DNA of 64,000 nt from Microbacterium sp. MYb45 (GTDB lineage: Bacteria > Actinomycetota > Actinomycetes > Actinomycetales > Microbacteriaceae). The notes beneath the pieces were generated by a model. The model was not told where the DNA came from. It saw only the letters and a list, made by a program, of their open reading frames with translations, and did no database searches. Each line of letters begins with the position of its first letter. Position 1 is the first letter of the stretch. Position numbers and translations under genes: made by a program. Location of the stretch: assembly GCF_002979655.1 (NCBI RefSeq), contig NZ_PCPG01000003.1, positions 124,001 to 188,000 of the forward strand. Reading direction: 5' to 3'. Of this stretch, positions 1 through 9,237 are shown piece after piece.

Positions 1-63
1 GAAACGGCGGCCGGGTGTCAACCCCGATGCGCACCGGGCGCTCCACGCCGTATGGTCACGACC

Positions 64-867
64 ATGGACTCACGTACGAAGGGCATCGGCCGGCAGAGCC
101 TGATCATCGCGGCGGCATCGTTCATGCTGATCGCGGCCGCCATCGGCGCAGGAGCGTTCGGCGGAGCATCCGTCGACGACCTGCAGGACGGCGCGCTCTC
201 GGCGCAGGGTTCGTACCTCGCGCCCGCCGGCCCCGCCTTCTCGATCTGGTCCCTCATCTACATCGGGCTCATCGCGTACACCGTCTGGCAGGCGCTTCCC
301 GCACAGCGGCAGGATGCTCGCCAGCAGGCCGTGGGCGGATGGATCGCCGCGTCGATGGTGCTGAACGGGCTGTGGCTGGTCACCGCGCGCTTTCTGACGC
401 TGTGGCTCACAGTCGTGGTGATCGCCCTGCTGCTGGCGGTGCTCGCCCGGGTGATCGTGGTGCTGGGGCGCTTCCCGGCGCGCAACCTCGCCGACCGCAT
501 CCTGACCGACGGCGCGAACGGCCTGCACTTCGGCTGGGTGACGATCGCGACGGTCGCGAACACGGCCGCGTGGCTGACGCAGATCGCACCCGAGAGTTGG
601 GCGGAGGCCGCGGATGCCTGGGCGATCGCCGTGCTGGTGGTCGTGCTCGTGATCGGTGCCGCTGCCGCGTGGGCGACCGGTCGCATCGCCCCCGCACTCG
701 CGACGGCCTGGGGTCTGGCCTGGCTCGCGGTCGGCCGTCTCACCGGGGAGCCCGAGAGCACCCCGACAGCAGTCGCCGCGATCATCGTGGCCGTGCTGCT
801 CGTCGTCGCCGGGGTCGTCGCGGTGCTGCGACGCCGTGCGCGCTCGGCTCAGAGCACGAGCCGGTAG
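64..867 (+). CDS. TspO/MBR-like membrane protein
   Basis: A 267-residue, very hydrophobic protein with about seven predicted membrane segments. Residues 50-75 (PAGPAFSIWSLIYIGL) resemble the Trp- and Pro-containing segment of tryptophan-rich sensory proteins (TspO/MBR), integral membrane proteins that bind tetrapyrroles and similar ligands; the longer actinobacterial members look like this one. I start it at the ATG at 64 rather than the in-frame ATG at 52, because a TATGGT -10-like box at 51-56 lies only 7 nt before 64 and suggests a leaderless transcript. Its last 19 nt overlap the 3' end of kdpE, which converges on it. The family assignment is by recall of the motif; the ligand is unknown. 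Confidence 0.7.
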   Translation: MDSRTKGIGRQSLIIAAASFMLIAAAIGAGAFGGASVDDLQDGALSAQGSYLAPAGPAFSIWSLIYIGLIAYTVWQALPAQRQDARQQAVGGWIAASMVLNGLWLVTARFLTLWLTVVVIALLLAVLARVIVVLGRFPARNLADRILTDGANGLHFGWVTIATVANTAAWLTQIAPESWAEAADAWAIAVLVVVLVIGAAAAWATGRIAPALATAWGLAWLAVGRLTGEPESTPTAVAAIIVAVLLVVAGVVAVLRRRARSAQSTSR

Positions 868-1520
868 CCCATCCCCGCCTCGGTGAGCAGATGCACCGGC
901 ACGGCCGGCTCCTGCTCGAGCTTCTTGCGCAGCTGCGACATGTACAGGCGCAGGTAGCCCGAGTCGGACACCTGCTCGCTGCCCCAGATCTCCTTCAGCA
1001 GATCCTGTCGCGTGACCAGGGCACCCGGATGCCGTGCGAGGTGCTCCAGCATCCGCCACTCCGTCGGCGTCAGGTGCACGCGAGTTCCGGCGCGGGTCAC
1101 GGTCTTGGTCGCGAGGTCGACCACGACGTCGCCGAACGCCACCGTCGACTCCCCGTTCGCCGGCATCGACCGGCGGGACAGCGCCCGCAGCCGCGCGAGC
1201 AGCTCGTCCACCTGGAAGGGCTTCGTCACGAAGTCGTCGGCACCGGCATCCAGAGCCTCGACCTTGTCGGCAGACCCGGTGCGGCCGGAGACCACGATGA
1301 TCGGCACGTTCGTCCATCCGCGCAGCGCCTGGATGACCTCGATGCCGTCGAGCCGGGGCATGCCCAGGTCGAGCATGATGAGGTCGGGATGCGTCTGCGC
1401 GGCAGCAGCGACCGCGGCGGCACCGTCGGCCGCCACGACGACCTCGTATCCATGGGCGGCGAGCGTGATCCGCAGCGCCCGCACCATCTGCGGGTCGTCG
1501 TCGGCGATGAGGAGCTTCAC
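849..1520 (-). CDS. kdpE: KdpE, response regulator of the potassium-transport operon
   Basis: OmpR-family response regulator of 223 residues. The receiver domain has the acidic pocket at D7-D9, phospho-acceptor D51 in LIMLDLGMP, and the conserved Lys in DFVTKPF near residue 100. The C-terminal half is a winged helix with the typical ending (SQLRKKLE, then GMGYRLVL). It is the last gene of the operon and its ATG overlaps the kdpD stop (ATGA). Proteins of this family bind tandem direct repeats about one helical turn apart; such repeats are found upstream of this operon and upstream of the KimA-like gene near 15.9 kb. The 3' end overlaps the convergent TspO-like gene by 19 nt. Confidence 0.95.
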   Translation of the reverse strand: MKLLIADDDPQMVRALRITLAAHGYEVVVAADGAAAVAAAAQTHPDLIMLDLGMPRLDGIEVIQALRGWTNVPIIVVSGRTGSADKVEALDAGADDFVTKPFQVDELLARLRALSRRSMPANGESTVAFGDVVVDLATKTVTRAGTRVHLTPTEWRMLEHLARHPGALVTRQDLLKEIWGSEQVSDSGYLRLYMSQLRKKLEQEPAVPVHLLTEAGMGYRLVL

Positions 1521-4078
1521 TCCGTCTCCTCCGTGTCGTGATGCCCTGCGCCGAGCGGCAGGGAGATGACCATGGTGAGGCCCCCGCCGGGGGTGTCCTC
1601 GGGTGTCAGGGTACCGCCCATGCCCTCGGCGAACCCGCGCGACAGGGCGAGCCCGAGCCCGAGCCCCGTGGTGTTGTCGGTGTCGCCGAAGCGCTGGAAC
1701 GGCTGGAAGATGCGGTCCCGTCGCTCGGGTGAGACCCCGTCGCCGCGATCGATCACGCGGATCTCGGCGCGATCGCCGAGGGCACTGGTCGAGACGATCA
1801 CCCGGCTGCCCTCGGGAGCGTGGCGATGCGCGTTGGCGAGCACGTTCACCAGCACCCGTTGCAGCAGCACCGGGTCGGCGAACACCGGCGGCAGCTCGGG
1901 GTCGAGGGCGAGCTCGACGTCGGCCGGGCCCAGTCCGAGTTCGTCGATGGCGGCGAGCACCGTGCCGGCGGCATCCATCCGCGACGAGGAGACCGCGAGC
2001 ACCCCGGCCTGCACGCGGCTCACGTCGAGCAGGTCGGTGACCAGGGTCGACAGGGTGGCGAGGCTCTCGTCGGCGGTCGCGAGCAGCTCCGCGCGATCGG
2101 ATGCCGAGAGCTCGTGCGCGCCGCGGAGTCCGCCGATCGCCGCGACGGCCGAGGCCAGCGGGCGCCGCAGATCATGGCTCACGGCCGACAACAGCGCGCT
2201 GCGCACCTGGTCGGTCTCGGCCAGGGCCTCGGCCTCGCTCGCGGTCGCCCGCAGGTCGGTGTGCTCGATCGCGGCCGACAGCTGCGCCACGATCGCGTCG
2301 AGCAGCCGACGCTCCGGCCCCGCCAGCGGTTCGCCGTTCAGCTCCAGCATCGCGCGCGGGCCGCCACCGGGGCGGACGCCGACCGGGATGCTCGTGGCTC
2401 GTCCGTCGGCGACCGGCTCCCCGTCGCTGGCGAGCACCTCGCCGTCGGGGGAGAGCACCCGCACGCCGCTGAGCCCGAACGCCTCCCGGGTACGGCTGGC
2501 GAGGGCCAGTACCGCGTTGTCGCCCCGCAGCACGTTGCCGGCGACCGCGGCGAGCAGCTCGGCCTCGGCGGTGGCGCGCTGCGCGGTGCGGGCACGGCGG
2601 GCGGCCTGGTCGACGATGATGCTCACCAGGATCGCGATGAGCACGTACAGGGCGAGGGCGAGCACGTGCAACGGATGCGCGATCGTGATGGTGAACAGCG
2701 GTGCGACGAAGAGGAAGTCGAGTGTGACGCCGGAGAGCACGGCCGCGAACACGGCAGGACGGACGCCGCCGATGAGGGCGACCACCACCACGAGCAGCTG
2801 GTAGGCGAGCACCTCGGCGGTGATCGACTCGGGGCTGCGGAAGGTGAACATCAGCCACGACAGCAGGGGTCCGAACACGAGGGCCACCGCGAAGCCCAGC
2901 AGCTGCCGCCGCCAACCGAGTGCCCCGCCGGTCATCCGTGGCAGGGCGAGTCGACCGCCCGCCGCCGCGTGGGTGACGATGTGCACATCGATGTCGCCCG
3001 AGCGACGGATCACCTCCGATCCGATGCCGGGACCGGTGAGCGCGGCGGCGAGTCGACTGCGACGGCTGACCCCGATGACGAGCTGCGTGGCGTCCACCCC
3101 CTGCGCGAACTCGACCAGGGTGGCCGGGATGTCGTCGCCGACGACCTGGTGGTAGCTGCCGCCGAGCGATTCGACGAGGGTGCGCTGCGTGGCGAGCGCC
3201 CCCGGGGTCTCGTTGCGCAGCCCGTCCTGGGCCGAGATGTGCACCGCGAGCAGTTCTCCGCCGGCCGAGCGGGCGGCGATCCGTGCACCGCGACGCAGCA
3301 GGGTCTCGCCTTCGGGGCCGCCGGTGAGGGCGACGACGACCCGTTCCCTGGCCTGCCAGTTCCCTTCGATCCCCTGCTCCGCACGGTAGGTGCGCAGGGC
3401 GCTGTCGACCTCGTCGGCGAGCCAGAGCAGGGCGAGCTCGCGCAGCGCGGTGAGGTTGCCGAGGCGGAAGTAGTTCGACAGGGCGGCATCGATGCGCTCG
3501 GCCGGGTACACGAGCCCGGCGGAGAGCCGGTCCCGCAGCGACTGCGGCGCGAGGTCGACGACCTCGATCTCGTCCGCGGCGCGCACCACGGCATCCGGGA
3601 TCGTCTCCTGCTGCGCGATGCCGGTGATCTTCTCGACCACGGCATTGAGCGACTCGATGTGCTGCACGTTGACGGTGGTGACGACGTCGATGCCGGCGTC
3701 CAGCAGCTCGTCCACGTCCTGCCAGCGCTTCGGATGCCGCGAACCGGGGGTGTTCGTGTGGGCGAGCTCGTCGACGAGCGCGATCTCGGGAGCCCGGGCG
3801 AGCACGGCGTCGAGGTCGAGTTCGGTCAGGGCGACGCCGCGATGGTCTTCGACGCGACGGGGCACCTCGGGCAGTCCGACCGTCTGCGCGAGCGTGGCCG
3901 CGCGGTCATGGGTCTCGACGATGGCGATGACGACGTCGTGTCCCTCCTCGCGGAGCCGACGCCCCTCGGCGAGCATCTCGAACGTCTTGCCCACGCCGGG
4001 AGCGGCACCCAGCAGGACACGGAGGCGTCCACGACGAGACTGCTCCGACGTCGGGCGATGCGTCCGATCTGCGCTCAT
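1517..4078 (-). CDS. kdpD: KdpD, potassium-responsive sensor histidine kinase
   Basis: Full-length KdpD of 853 residues. The N-terminal KdpD domain carries a Walker A motif (GAAPGVGKT, residues 24-32) and the DELAHTN motif near residue 100. A USP-like domain follows, then four closely spaced membrane segments around residues 395-490, a GAF-like region, a HisKA domain with the phosphorylated His in SHDLRRP (H635), and a HATPase domain with its N box (NVLANAHRHA) and G boxes (DRGDGVS, TGLGLGLALS). It senses low potassium or osmotic stress at the membrane and phosphorylates KdpE. It overlaps kdpC and kdpE by ATGA and has no separate promoter that I can see. Confidence 0.96.
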   Translation of the reverse strand: MSADRTHRPTSEQSRRGRLRVLLGAAPGVGKTFEMLAEGRRLREEGHDVVIAIVETHDRAATLAQTVGLPEVPRRVEDHRGVALTELDLDAVLARAPEIALVDELAHTNTPGSRHPKRWQDVDELLDAGIDVVTTVNVQHIESLNAVVEKITGIAQQETIPDAVVRAADEIEVVDLAPQSLRDRLSAGLVYPAERIDAALSNYFRLGNLTALRELALLWLADEVDSALRTYRAEQGIEGNWQARERVVVALTGGPEGETLLRRGARIAARSAGGELLAVHISAQDGLRNETPGALATQRTLVESLGGSYHQVVGDDIPATLVEFAQGVDATQLVIGVSRRSRLAAALTGPGIGSEVIRRSGDIDVHIVTHAAAGGRLALPRMTGGALGWRRQLLGFAVALVFGPLLSWLMFTFRSPESITAEVLAYQLLVVVVALIGGVRPAVFAAVLSGVTLDFLFVAPLFTITIAHPLHVLALALYVLIAILVSIIVDQAARRARTAQRATAEAELLAAVAGNVLRGDNAVLALASRTREAFGLSGVRVLSPDGEVLASDGEPVADGRATSIPVGVRPGGGPRAMLELNGEPLAGPERRLLDAIVAQLSAAIEHTDLRATASEAEALAETDQVRSALLSAVSHDLRRPLASAVAAIGGLRGAHELSASDRAELLATADESLATLSTLVTDLLDVSRVQAGVLAVSSSRMDAAGTVLAAIDELGLGPADVELALDPELPPVFADPVLLQRVLVNVLANAHRHAPEGSRVIVSTSALGDRAEIRVIDRGDGVSPERRDRIFQPFQRFGDTDNTTGLGLGLALSRGFAEGMGGTLTPEDTPGGGLTMVISLPLGAGHHDTEETE

Positions 4079-4677
4079 TCGCCCTCCTGGCCGTCCAGCG
4101 CGAGGTTGAGCTCGGCGACGTTGATGCGCTCCTCGCCGAGGAATCCCAGATCCCGCCCTTGAATCCTAGACTCCACGAGGTCCTCGACCTGCTGTTCCGG
4201 GAGCCCGCGCGCCTCGGCCACGCGCGGCACCTGCAGCAGGGCGTAGGCGACGCTGATGTGGGGGTCGAGGCCCGAACCCGAGGCCGTGACCGCGTCGGCC
4301 GGCACCTCGGACGCCTTCACACCCTCGCGCTCCGCGATCGCGGCCTGGCGGTCGGCGATGGCCGCGACCAGGTCGGGGTTCTCCGGGCCGAGGTTGCTGC
4401 CGCTGGAGCCTGCCCCGTCATAGCCGTCGCCGGCCGCCGAGGGGCGGGACTGGAAGTACTCCGGCAGGGCTTCGCCCTCGGCATCCGTGAACGGCTGACC
4501 GATCAGTGAGCTGCCTTTGTCGTCGGGGAGGGGTGAGCCGTTCGCCTGCCAGGGGAGAGCGAGCTGCCCGATGCCCGTGACGAGGAGCGTGTAGCCGACG
4601 CCGAGCACGAGGGTGAGGACGAGCATCGCGCGGATGGCGACCCCGGTGGTGCGGGCCGCGGTGCGAGTGGAGGACAT
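4075..4677 (-). CDS. kdpC: KdpC, potassium-transporting ATPase subunit C
   Basis: A 200-residue protein with one N-terminal membrane segment (about residues 14-36), followed by the extracytoplasmic domain with the KdpC signatures GSSLIGQPF, YFQSRPSAAG, GSGLDPHISVAYA and a C-terminal LNLALD. KdpC stabilises the KdpA-KdpB complex. Length is normal for the family. It starts 25 nt after the kdpB stop and overlaps kdpD by 4 nt. Confidence 0.96.
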   Translation of the reverse strand: MSSTRTAARTTGVAIRAMLVLTLVLGVGYTLLVTGIGQLALPWQANGSPLPDDKGSSLIGQPFTDAEGEALPEYFQSRPSAAGDGYDGAGSSGSNLGPENPDLVAAIADRQAAIAEREGVKASEVPADAVTASGSGLDPHISVAYALLQVPRVAEARGLPEQQVEDLVESRIQGRDLGFLGEERINVAELNLALDGQEGE

Positions 4678-4702
4678 GTCTGGGTTCCTTTTCCGAGCCG
4701 GG

Positions 4703-6856
4703 TCAGAAGCCCGGGATGAGGCTGACGACGAGGTCGATGAGCTTGATGCCGATGAACGGGGCGATCACGCCGCCGAGTCCGTAGATGAGCAGGTTGCGCT
4801 GCAGGATCTGCGAAGCGCTCGCCGGGCGGTACTTCACTCCGCGCAGGGCGAGCGGGATCAGGAACACGATCACGATCGCGTTGAAGATGATCGCGCTGGT
4901 CACGGCGGATGCCGGCGAGTGCAGCTGCATGATGTTGAGCGCGGCGAGTCCGGGGAAGACGCCCATGAACATCGCCGGGATGATCGCGAAGTACTTCGCC
5001 ACGTCGTTCGCGAGCGAGAACGTGGTGAGGGCGCCCCGGGTGATGAGCAGCTGCTTGCCGATGCGCACGATGTCGATCAGCTTGGTCGGGTCGGAGTCGA
5101 GGTCGACCATGTTGCCGGCCTCCTTCGCGGCCGAGGTGCCGGTGTTCATCGCGACGCCGACGTCGGCCTGCGCGAGCGCGGGGGCGTCGTTCGTGCCGTC
5201 GCCGGTCATCGCGACCAGGCGTCCGCCCTCCTGCTCGCGGCGGATGAGGGCTAGTTTGTCCTCGGGCGTCGCCTCGGCGAGGAAGTCGTCGACCCCGGCC
5301 TCCGCAGCGATCGCCTTCGCGGTCAGCGGGTTGTCGCCCGTGATCATCACCGTGCGGATGCCCATGCTGCGCAGCTCGTCGAACCGCTCGCGCAGACCGT
5401 CCTTGACGATGTCCTTGAGGTGCACGACGCCGAGGACGCGGCCCTCCGCGCCGGGGGTCGTCACCGCCACGACGAGGGGGGTGCCTCCACTTTCGGCGAC
5501 GGTGTCGGTGCGGGTGGTGAGCTCCGCGTCCTCGGCGTCGAGCCCGAGCCACGCCCGCACCGCGGAACCTGCGCCCTTGCGGATCTGCGTGCCGTCGGCG
5601 AGGTCGAGTCCCGACATGCGGGTCTGCGCGGTGAACGGCACGACGACGGCATCCTCCGGAGCGGTGACGCGGATGCCGCGGGCGGCGGCGAGCTCGACGA
5701 TCGAGGCGCCCTCCGGGGTGGGGTCTGCGAGCGACGACAGGGCCGCGACGCGCAGCAGCTCGTCGGCGTCGACGCCCGGGAGGGGCAGGACCTCGTGCGC
5801 GCGGCGGTTGCCGTAGGTGATGGTGCCGGTCTTGTCGAGCAGCAGGGTCGTGACGTCACCCGCGGCCTCGACCGCGCGCCCCGACATCGCGAGCACGTTG
5901 CGCTGCACGAGCCGGTCCATCCCGGCGATGCCGATGGCCGAGAGCAGTGCCCCGATGGTGGTCGGGATCAGGCAGACGAGCAGGGCGATGAGCACCGGGA
6001 TGCTGACGGGCGATGCCGCGTACGAGGCGATCGGGTTGAGGGCGAGCACCACGACCACGAAGATGATCGACAGGCTGGCGAGCAGGATGTTCAGCGCGAT
6101 CTCGTTCGGGGTGCGCTGGCGGCTGGCGCCCTCGACGAGGGCGATCATCCGGTCGACGAACGTCTCACCCGGCTTCGAGGTGATGCGCACCACGATCCGG
6201 TCGGACAGCACGCGGGTGCCGCCGGTGACGGCGCTGCGGTCGCCGCCCGACTCGCGGATCACCGGGGCGCTCTCGCCCGTGATGGCCGACTCATCGACGG
6301 TCGCGATGCCCGCGATGATGTCGCCGTCGCCGGGGATCAGTTCGCCGGCGGTGACGATCACGACGTCGTCGCGCTGCAGTTCGGCGGACGAGACCTCCAG
6401 GGTCTCGGCACGTTCTGCTGCGGCATCCGAAGCCGCGTCATAACCGACCACACGGCGGGCCATCGTGCTGGTGCGCGTCTTGCGCAGGCTCGCGGCCTGG
6501 GCCTTGCCACGGCCTTCGGCGACGGACTCGGCGACGTTCGCGAACAGCACCGTCAGCCAGAGCCACACCGCGATGCCCCAGGTGAACGGCGCGGGGACCG
6601 GGGTGCCGCCCGAGTCGGCGGGTCCGCCGAGGAACGGTTCGGCGATCGCCAGCACGGTCGCGAACGCGGCGCCCACCCAGACCAGCAGCATCACGGGGTT
6701 GCGGACGAGGGCTGCGGGGTTCAGCTTGCGCAGGGCGCCGGGCAGGGCCTCGACGAGCTGTGACCAGCCGAAGGAACGCGTCGGCTGCGCGGGGGCGGAT
6801 GCCGCAGCATCCTGCTGTTCAGAAGGGGATTCGGAAGGCGTGGTGATGAGAGTCAT
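4703..6856 (-). CDS. kdpB: KdpB, ATP-hydrolysing subunit of the Kdp potassium pump
   Basis: P-type ATPase of 717 residues. Visible motifs are TGES at 193-196 (actuator domain), the phosphorylation site DKTGT at 341-345, and the hinge [11 protein letters not shown] followed by a [16 protein letters not shown] stretch typical of KdpB. I take the ATG at 6856 ([10 protein letters not shown]), 2 nt after the kdpA stop; the frame stays open upstream to 7096 but that extension lies inside kdpA and is Arg-rich shadow sequence. The protein drives potassium import through KdpA. Confidence 0.97.
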   Translation of the reverse strand: MTLITTPSESPSEQQDAAASAPAQPTRSFGWSQLVEALPGALRKLNPAALVRNPVMLLVWVGAAFATVLAIAEPFLGGPADSGGTPVPAPFTWGIAVWLWLTVLFANVAESVAEGRGKAQAASLRKTRTSTMARRVVGYDAASDAAAERAETLEVSSAELQRDDVVIVTAGELIPGDGDIIAGIATVDESAITGESAPVIRESGGDRSAVTGGTRVLSDRIVVRITSKPGETFVDRMIALVEGASRQRTPNEIALNILLASLSIIFVVVVLALNPIASYAASPVSIPVLIALLVCLIPTTIGALLSAIGIAGMDRLVQRNVLAMSGRAVEAAGDVTTLLLDKTGTITYGNRRAHEVLPLPGVDADELLRVAALSSLADPTPEGASIVELAAARGIRVTAPEDAVVVPFTAQTRMSGLDLADGTQIRKGAGSAVRAWLGLDAEDAELTTRTDTVAESGGTPLVVAVTTPGAEGRVLGVVHLKDIVKDGLRERFDELRSMGIRTVMITGDNPLTAKAIAAEAGVDDFLAEATPEDKLALIRREQEGGRLVAMTGDGTNDAPALAQADVGVAMNTGTSAAKEAGNMVDLDSDPTKLIDIVRIGKQLLITRGALTTFSLANDVAKYFAIIPAMFMGVFPGLAALNIMQLHSPASAVTSAIIFNAIVIVFLIPLALRGVKYRPASASQILQRNLLIYGLGGVIAPFIGIKLIDLVVSLIPGF

Positions 6857-6858
6857 GG

Positions 6859-8538
6859 TCAGACGAGTCCTTCGGCGAGGGGTCCCAGTGCGAGCACGGG
6901 GAAGTAGGTGAGGGCGGTCACGACGACCGTCACGGTGAGGAGGAGGCCGACGAACTGCGGCCGGTGGGTGGGCAGCGTTCCCGAGGTGGCGGGCACACGC
7001 TCCTGCGCGGCGAACGAGCCGGCGAGGGCGAGCACGAGCACGATGGGGAGGAAGCGTCCGAGCAGCATCGCGATCCCGAGTGCGGTGTTGAACCACGGGG
7101 TGTTCGCGGTGAGTCCGGCGAAGGCGGAGCCGTTGTTGTTCGACGCCGAGGTGAACGCGTAGAGCACCTCGCTCATGCCGTGCACGCCCGGGTTCAGGAT
7201 GCTGGTCGACTCCACGTCTTCCCGGATGCCGGGGATCGCGAAGCTCAGCGCGGTGCCGACCAGCACAAGCGTCGGCGTCACGAGGATGTACAGGCTCGCG
7301 AGCTTGATCTCCCGCGGACCGATGCGCTTGCCGAGGTATTCGGGGGTGCGGCCGACGAGCAGCCCGCCGACGAACACGGCGATGATCGCGAGCACGAGCA
7401 TGCCGTAGAGGCCCGAGCCGACGCCGCCGGGGGCGACCTCGCCGAGCATCATGTTCAGCATCGGCATCATGCCGCCGAGCGCCGTGTACGAGTCGTGCAT
7501 CGAGTTGACCGCACCGGTCGAGGTGAGCGTGCTCGCGCTGCCGAACAGCGTGGATCCGAGGATGCCGAAGCGCACCTCCTTGCCTTCCATCGCGGCGCCG
7601 GCGAGCTCGGGTGCGCTGCCGCGGCCGGCCAGTTCGAGCGCCGAGAGCGCGAAGGTCGAGATCAGGAAGATCGTGCCCATGACCGCGGCGATGGCGTAGC
7701 CCTGGCGGTGGTCGCCGACTATGCGGCCGAACGTGCGGGGGAGGGAGAACGGGATCACGAGGATCAGCAGCACCTCCAGCAGGTTCGTGAACCCGGTCGG
7801 GTTCTCGAACGGGTGCGCGGAGTTGGCGTTGAAGAAGCCGCCGCCGTTGGTGCCGAGGAGCTTGATCGCCTCCTGCGAGGCGACCGGTCCGCCCGGAATG
7901 GTCTGGGTTCCGCCCGACACGGTGGTCACGTCGGTGAAGCCGGCGAAGTTCTGGATCACGCCACCGGCGAGGAGCGCCACCGCACCGATCAGGGCGATCG
8001 GGAGGAGGATGCGGCCGAGACCGCGGATCAGGTCGACCCAGAAGTTGCCGATGGTCGCCGAGCCCCGGCGCGCGAGGCCGCGGATCAGCGCGATTGCGAT
8101 GGCGAGTCCGACCGCCGCCGAGACGAAGTTCTGCACCGTGAGGCCGGCGAGCTGCACGGTGTAGCCCACGGTCTGCTCGGGCGAGTACGACTGCCAGTTG
8201 GTGTTGGCGACGAAGGATGCCGCGGTGTTGAAAGCGAGCCCTTCAGGCACGGCCGGGAGACCGAGCGACTGCGGCAGGAACGCCTGCAGGCGCTGCAGCC
8301 CGTAGACGAGCAGCAGCCCGACGACCGAGAACGCGAGAACGCTGCGGGCATAGGCGCGCCAGGTCTGCTCGGACGACGAGTCGACGCCGATCAGCCGGTA
8401 GACGCCGCGCTCGACGCGCAGGTCCTTCGCCGAGGAGTACACCCGGGCGATGTAGTCGCCGAGGGGGCGGTAGACCAGAACGAGCACGACCACGACGGCC
8501 GTGAGCTGCAGGATGCCGAACCAGATCGCCGCACCCAT
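6859..8538 (-). CDS. kdpA: KdpA, potassium-translocating subunit
   Basis: A 559-residue polytopic membrane protein with the four pseudo-repeated selectivity-filter regions of Kdp[25 protein letters not shown], the [14 protein letters not shown] region and [13 protein letters not shown]. It belongs to the superfamily of potassium transporters and forms the ion path of the Kdp pump. Its ATG shares one base with the kdpF stop (TGATG), indicating translational coupling. Confidence 0.97.
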   Translation of the reverse strand: MGAAIWFGILQLTAVVVVLVLVYRPLGDYIARVYSSAKDLRVERGVYRLIGVDSSSEQTWRAYARSVLAFSVVGLLLVYGLQRLQAFLPQSLGLPAVPEGLAFNTAASFVANTNWQSYSPEQTVGYTVQLAGLTVQNFVSAAVGLAIAIALIRGLARRGSATIGNFWVDLIRGLGRILLPIALIGAVALLAGGVIQNFAGFTDVTTVSGGTQTIPGGPVASQEAIKLLGTNGGGFFNANSAHPFENPTGFTNLLEVLLILVIPFSLPRTFGRIVGDHRQGYAIAAVMGTIFLISTFALSALELAGRGSAPELAGAAMEGKEVRFGILGSTLFGSASTLTSTGAVNSMHDSYTALGGMMPMLNMMLGEVAPGGVGSGLYGMLVLAIIAVFVGGLLVGRTPEYLGKRIGPREIKLASLYILVTPTLVLVGTALSFAIPGIREDVESTSILNPGVHGMSEVLYAFTSASNNNGSAFAGLTANTPWFNTALGIAMLLGRFLPIVLVLALAGSFAAQERVPATSGTLPTHRPQFVGLLLTVTVVVTALTYFPVLALGPLAEGLV

Positions 8539-8627
8539 CAGAACCGCTCCGGGGCGACGAGCGCGACGACGAGGTAGACGACGGCGGCGACGGCGAGGAC
8601 GGCCGCGATGATCTCGAAGACGATCAT
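8538..8627 (-). CDS. kdpF: KdpF, small accessory subunit
   Basis: A 29-residue single-span membrane peptide starting [20 protein letters not shown] and ending ALVAPERF. This length and the C-terminal PERF/PE.F pattern are those of KdpF, a lipid-like stabiliser of the Kdp complex. It is coupled at both ends: ATGA overlap with the preceding 27-codon ORF and a one-base overlap with kdpA. Confidence 0.93.
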   Translation of the reverse strand: MIVFEIIAAVLAVAAVVYLVVALVAPERF

Positions 8628-8707
8628 GCGCGGTCCACCGCCTTGGCGACCAGGGACACGAGGGCGAACAGCGCGAGAGTCAGCGCGATGTAGATGATGT
8701 CGAGCAC
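8624..8707 (-). CDS. 27-residue membrane peptide, first ORF of the kdp operon
   Basis: GTG-initiated ORF encoding 27 residues ([20 protein letters not shown], then AKAVDRA): one membrane span with a charged C-terminal tail. Its stop overlaps the kdpF start as ATGA, so it is in phase with the operon coupling pattern. The GTG lies 7 nt after a TTGTAT -10-like box at 8720-8715, so it would be the first codon of a leaderless mRNA. It is not KdpF, which follows it. I recall similar uncharacterised peptides in front of kdpF in other actinobacteria but cannot verify conservation here. Confidence 0.72.
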   Translation of the reverse strand: MLDIIYIALTLALFALVSLVAKAVDRA

Positions 8708-8714
8708 GGATCCG

Positions 8715-8765
8715 ATACAACTCCCGCGCGCGGGCGGATCCGTCGATCCTCACGGTTCCCCTACG
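8715..8765 (-). promoter_or_regulatory. kdp promoter with paired 11-bp direct repeats (putative KdpE site)
   Basis: Reading the minus strand, cgtaggggaac (8765-8755) is followed directly by cgtgaggatcg (8754-8744), a direct repeat with 11-bp period. After 23 nt comes the -10-like TTGTAT (8720-8715), then 7 nt and the GTG start of the operon. No good -35 hexamer is present, as expected for an activator-dependent promoter. The same pair, at the same 23-nt distance from a -10, precedes the KimA-like gene. Binding by KdpE is inferred. Confidence 0.65.
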
Positions 8766-8853
8766 CCGCCACCGAGGATGCATGCGGGTTGCTCACACCC
8801 GGCTCAGCGGTTGGCCGTGTGGGTCTCGTCGGGATGCAACTGAGGACCTCCTG

Positions 8854-8893
8854 AGAGTGGGTATATTCTCGTTGATCAGAATATGCCCACTCT
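8854..8893. promoter_or_regulatory. Large inverted repeat, putative PadR operator
   Basis: Two 16-nt arms, agagtgggtatattct (8854-8869) and agaatatgcccactct (8878-8893), are inverted copies with one mismatch, separated by 8 nt. The left arm contains a TATATT -10-like box at 8862-8867, so a bound repressor would block transcription. The PadR-family gene begins 15 nt downstream, which makes autoregulation the obvious reading. Confidence 0.7.
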
Positions 8894-8907
8894 TTAGGGT
8901 TGATGTC

Positions 8908-9237
8908 ATGAAGACACCGTCACCGTTGCAGTTCACGCTTCTCACTGCTCTCACCGGTCGCACACTCCACGGATACGCACTCGTCGAGGAAGTCTCGACG
9001 CTCACGGGGCAACGGCCAGGTGTCGCGACCGTGTACGCCGCACTCGAGAAGCTCCTCGCACTCGGGTGGATCGCCCAGACGCAGGATGAAATCGTCGGCG
9101 GGAGGTTGAGACGGTACTACGCGATCTCTGAGACGGGGCTTCACGTTCTCGATCTCGAGGCGAAGGCGCTCGCCCAACGGGCACGACGCGCACAGTTCAA
9201 ACTGCAGCAGGTGCGGACCGCGGGAGCACAAGCATGA
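8908..9237 (+). CDS. PadR-family transcriptional regulator
   Basis: A 109-residue protein starting MKTPSPLQFTLLTAL. It has the PadR winged helix: a GYALVEEV helix, TVYAALEKLLALGWI recognition segment and the wing GGRLRRYYAISETG, followed by a short C-terminal helix. I start it at the ATG at 8908 because the frame upstream runs through the operator palindrome. The stop overlaps the next gene's start (ATGA), so it is an operon with a membrane protein, the usual arrangement for PadR regulators that control a small membrane or export function. Confidence 0.88.
   Translation: MKTPSPLQFTLLTALTGRTLHGYALVEEVSTLTGQRPGVATVYAALEKLLALGWIAQTQDEIVGGRLRRYYAISETGLHVLDLEAKALAQRARRAQFKLQQVRTAGAQA

Noticed and set aside
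1820..4162. Long plus-strand open frame of 780 codons opposite kdpD
   Set aside because: High-GC DNA gives long antisense frames. The protein is low-complexity Arg/Gly/His-rich, while kdpD on the other strand has all expected motifs. The same holds for other long antisense frames, such as those opposite the 46-49 kb hydrolase and the GH3 gene.
6857..7096. Upstream extension of kdpB
   Set aside because: It lies inside the end of kdpA and is Arg-rich; KdpB similarity starts after the ATG at 6856.
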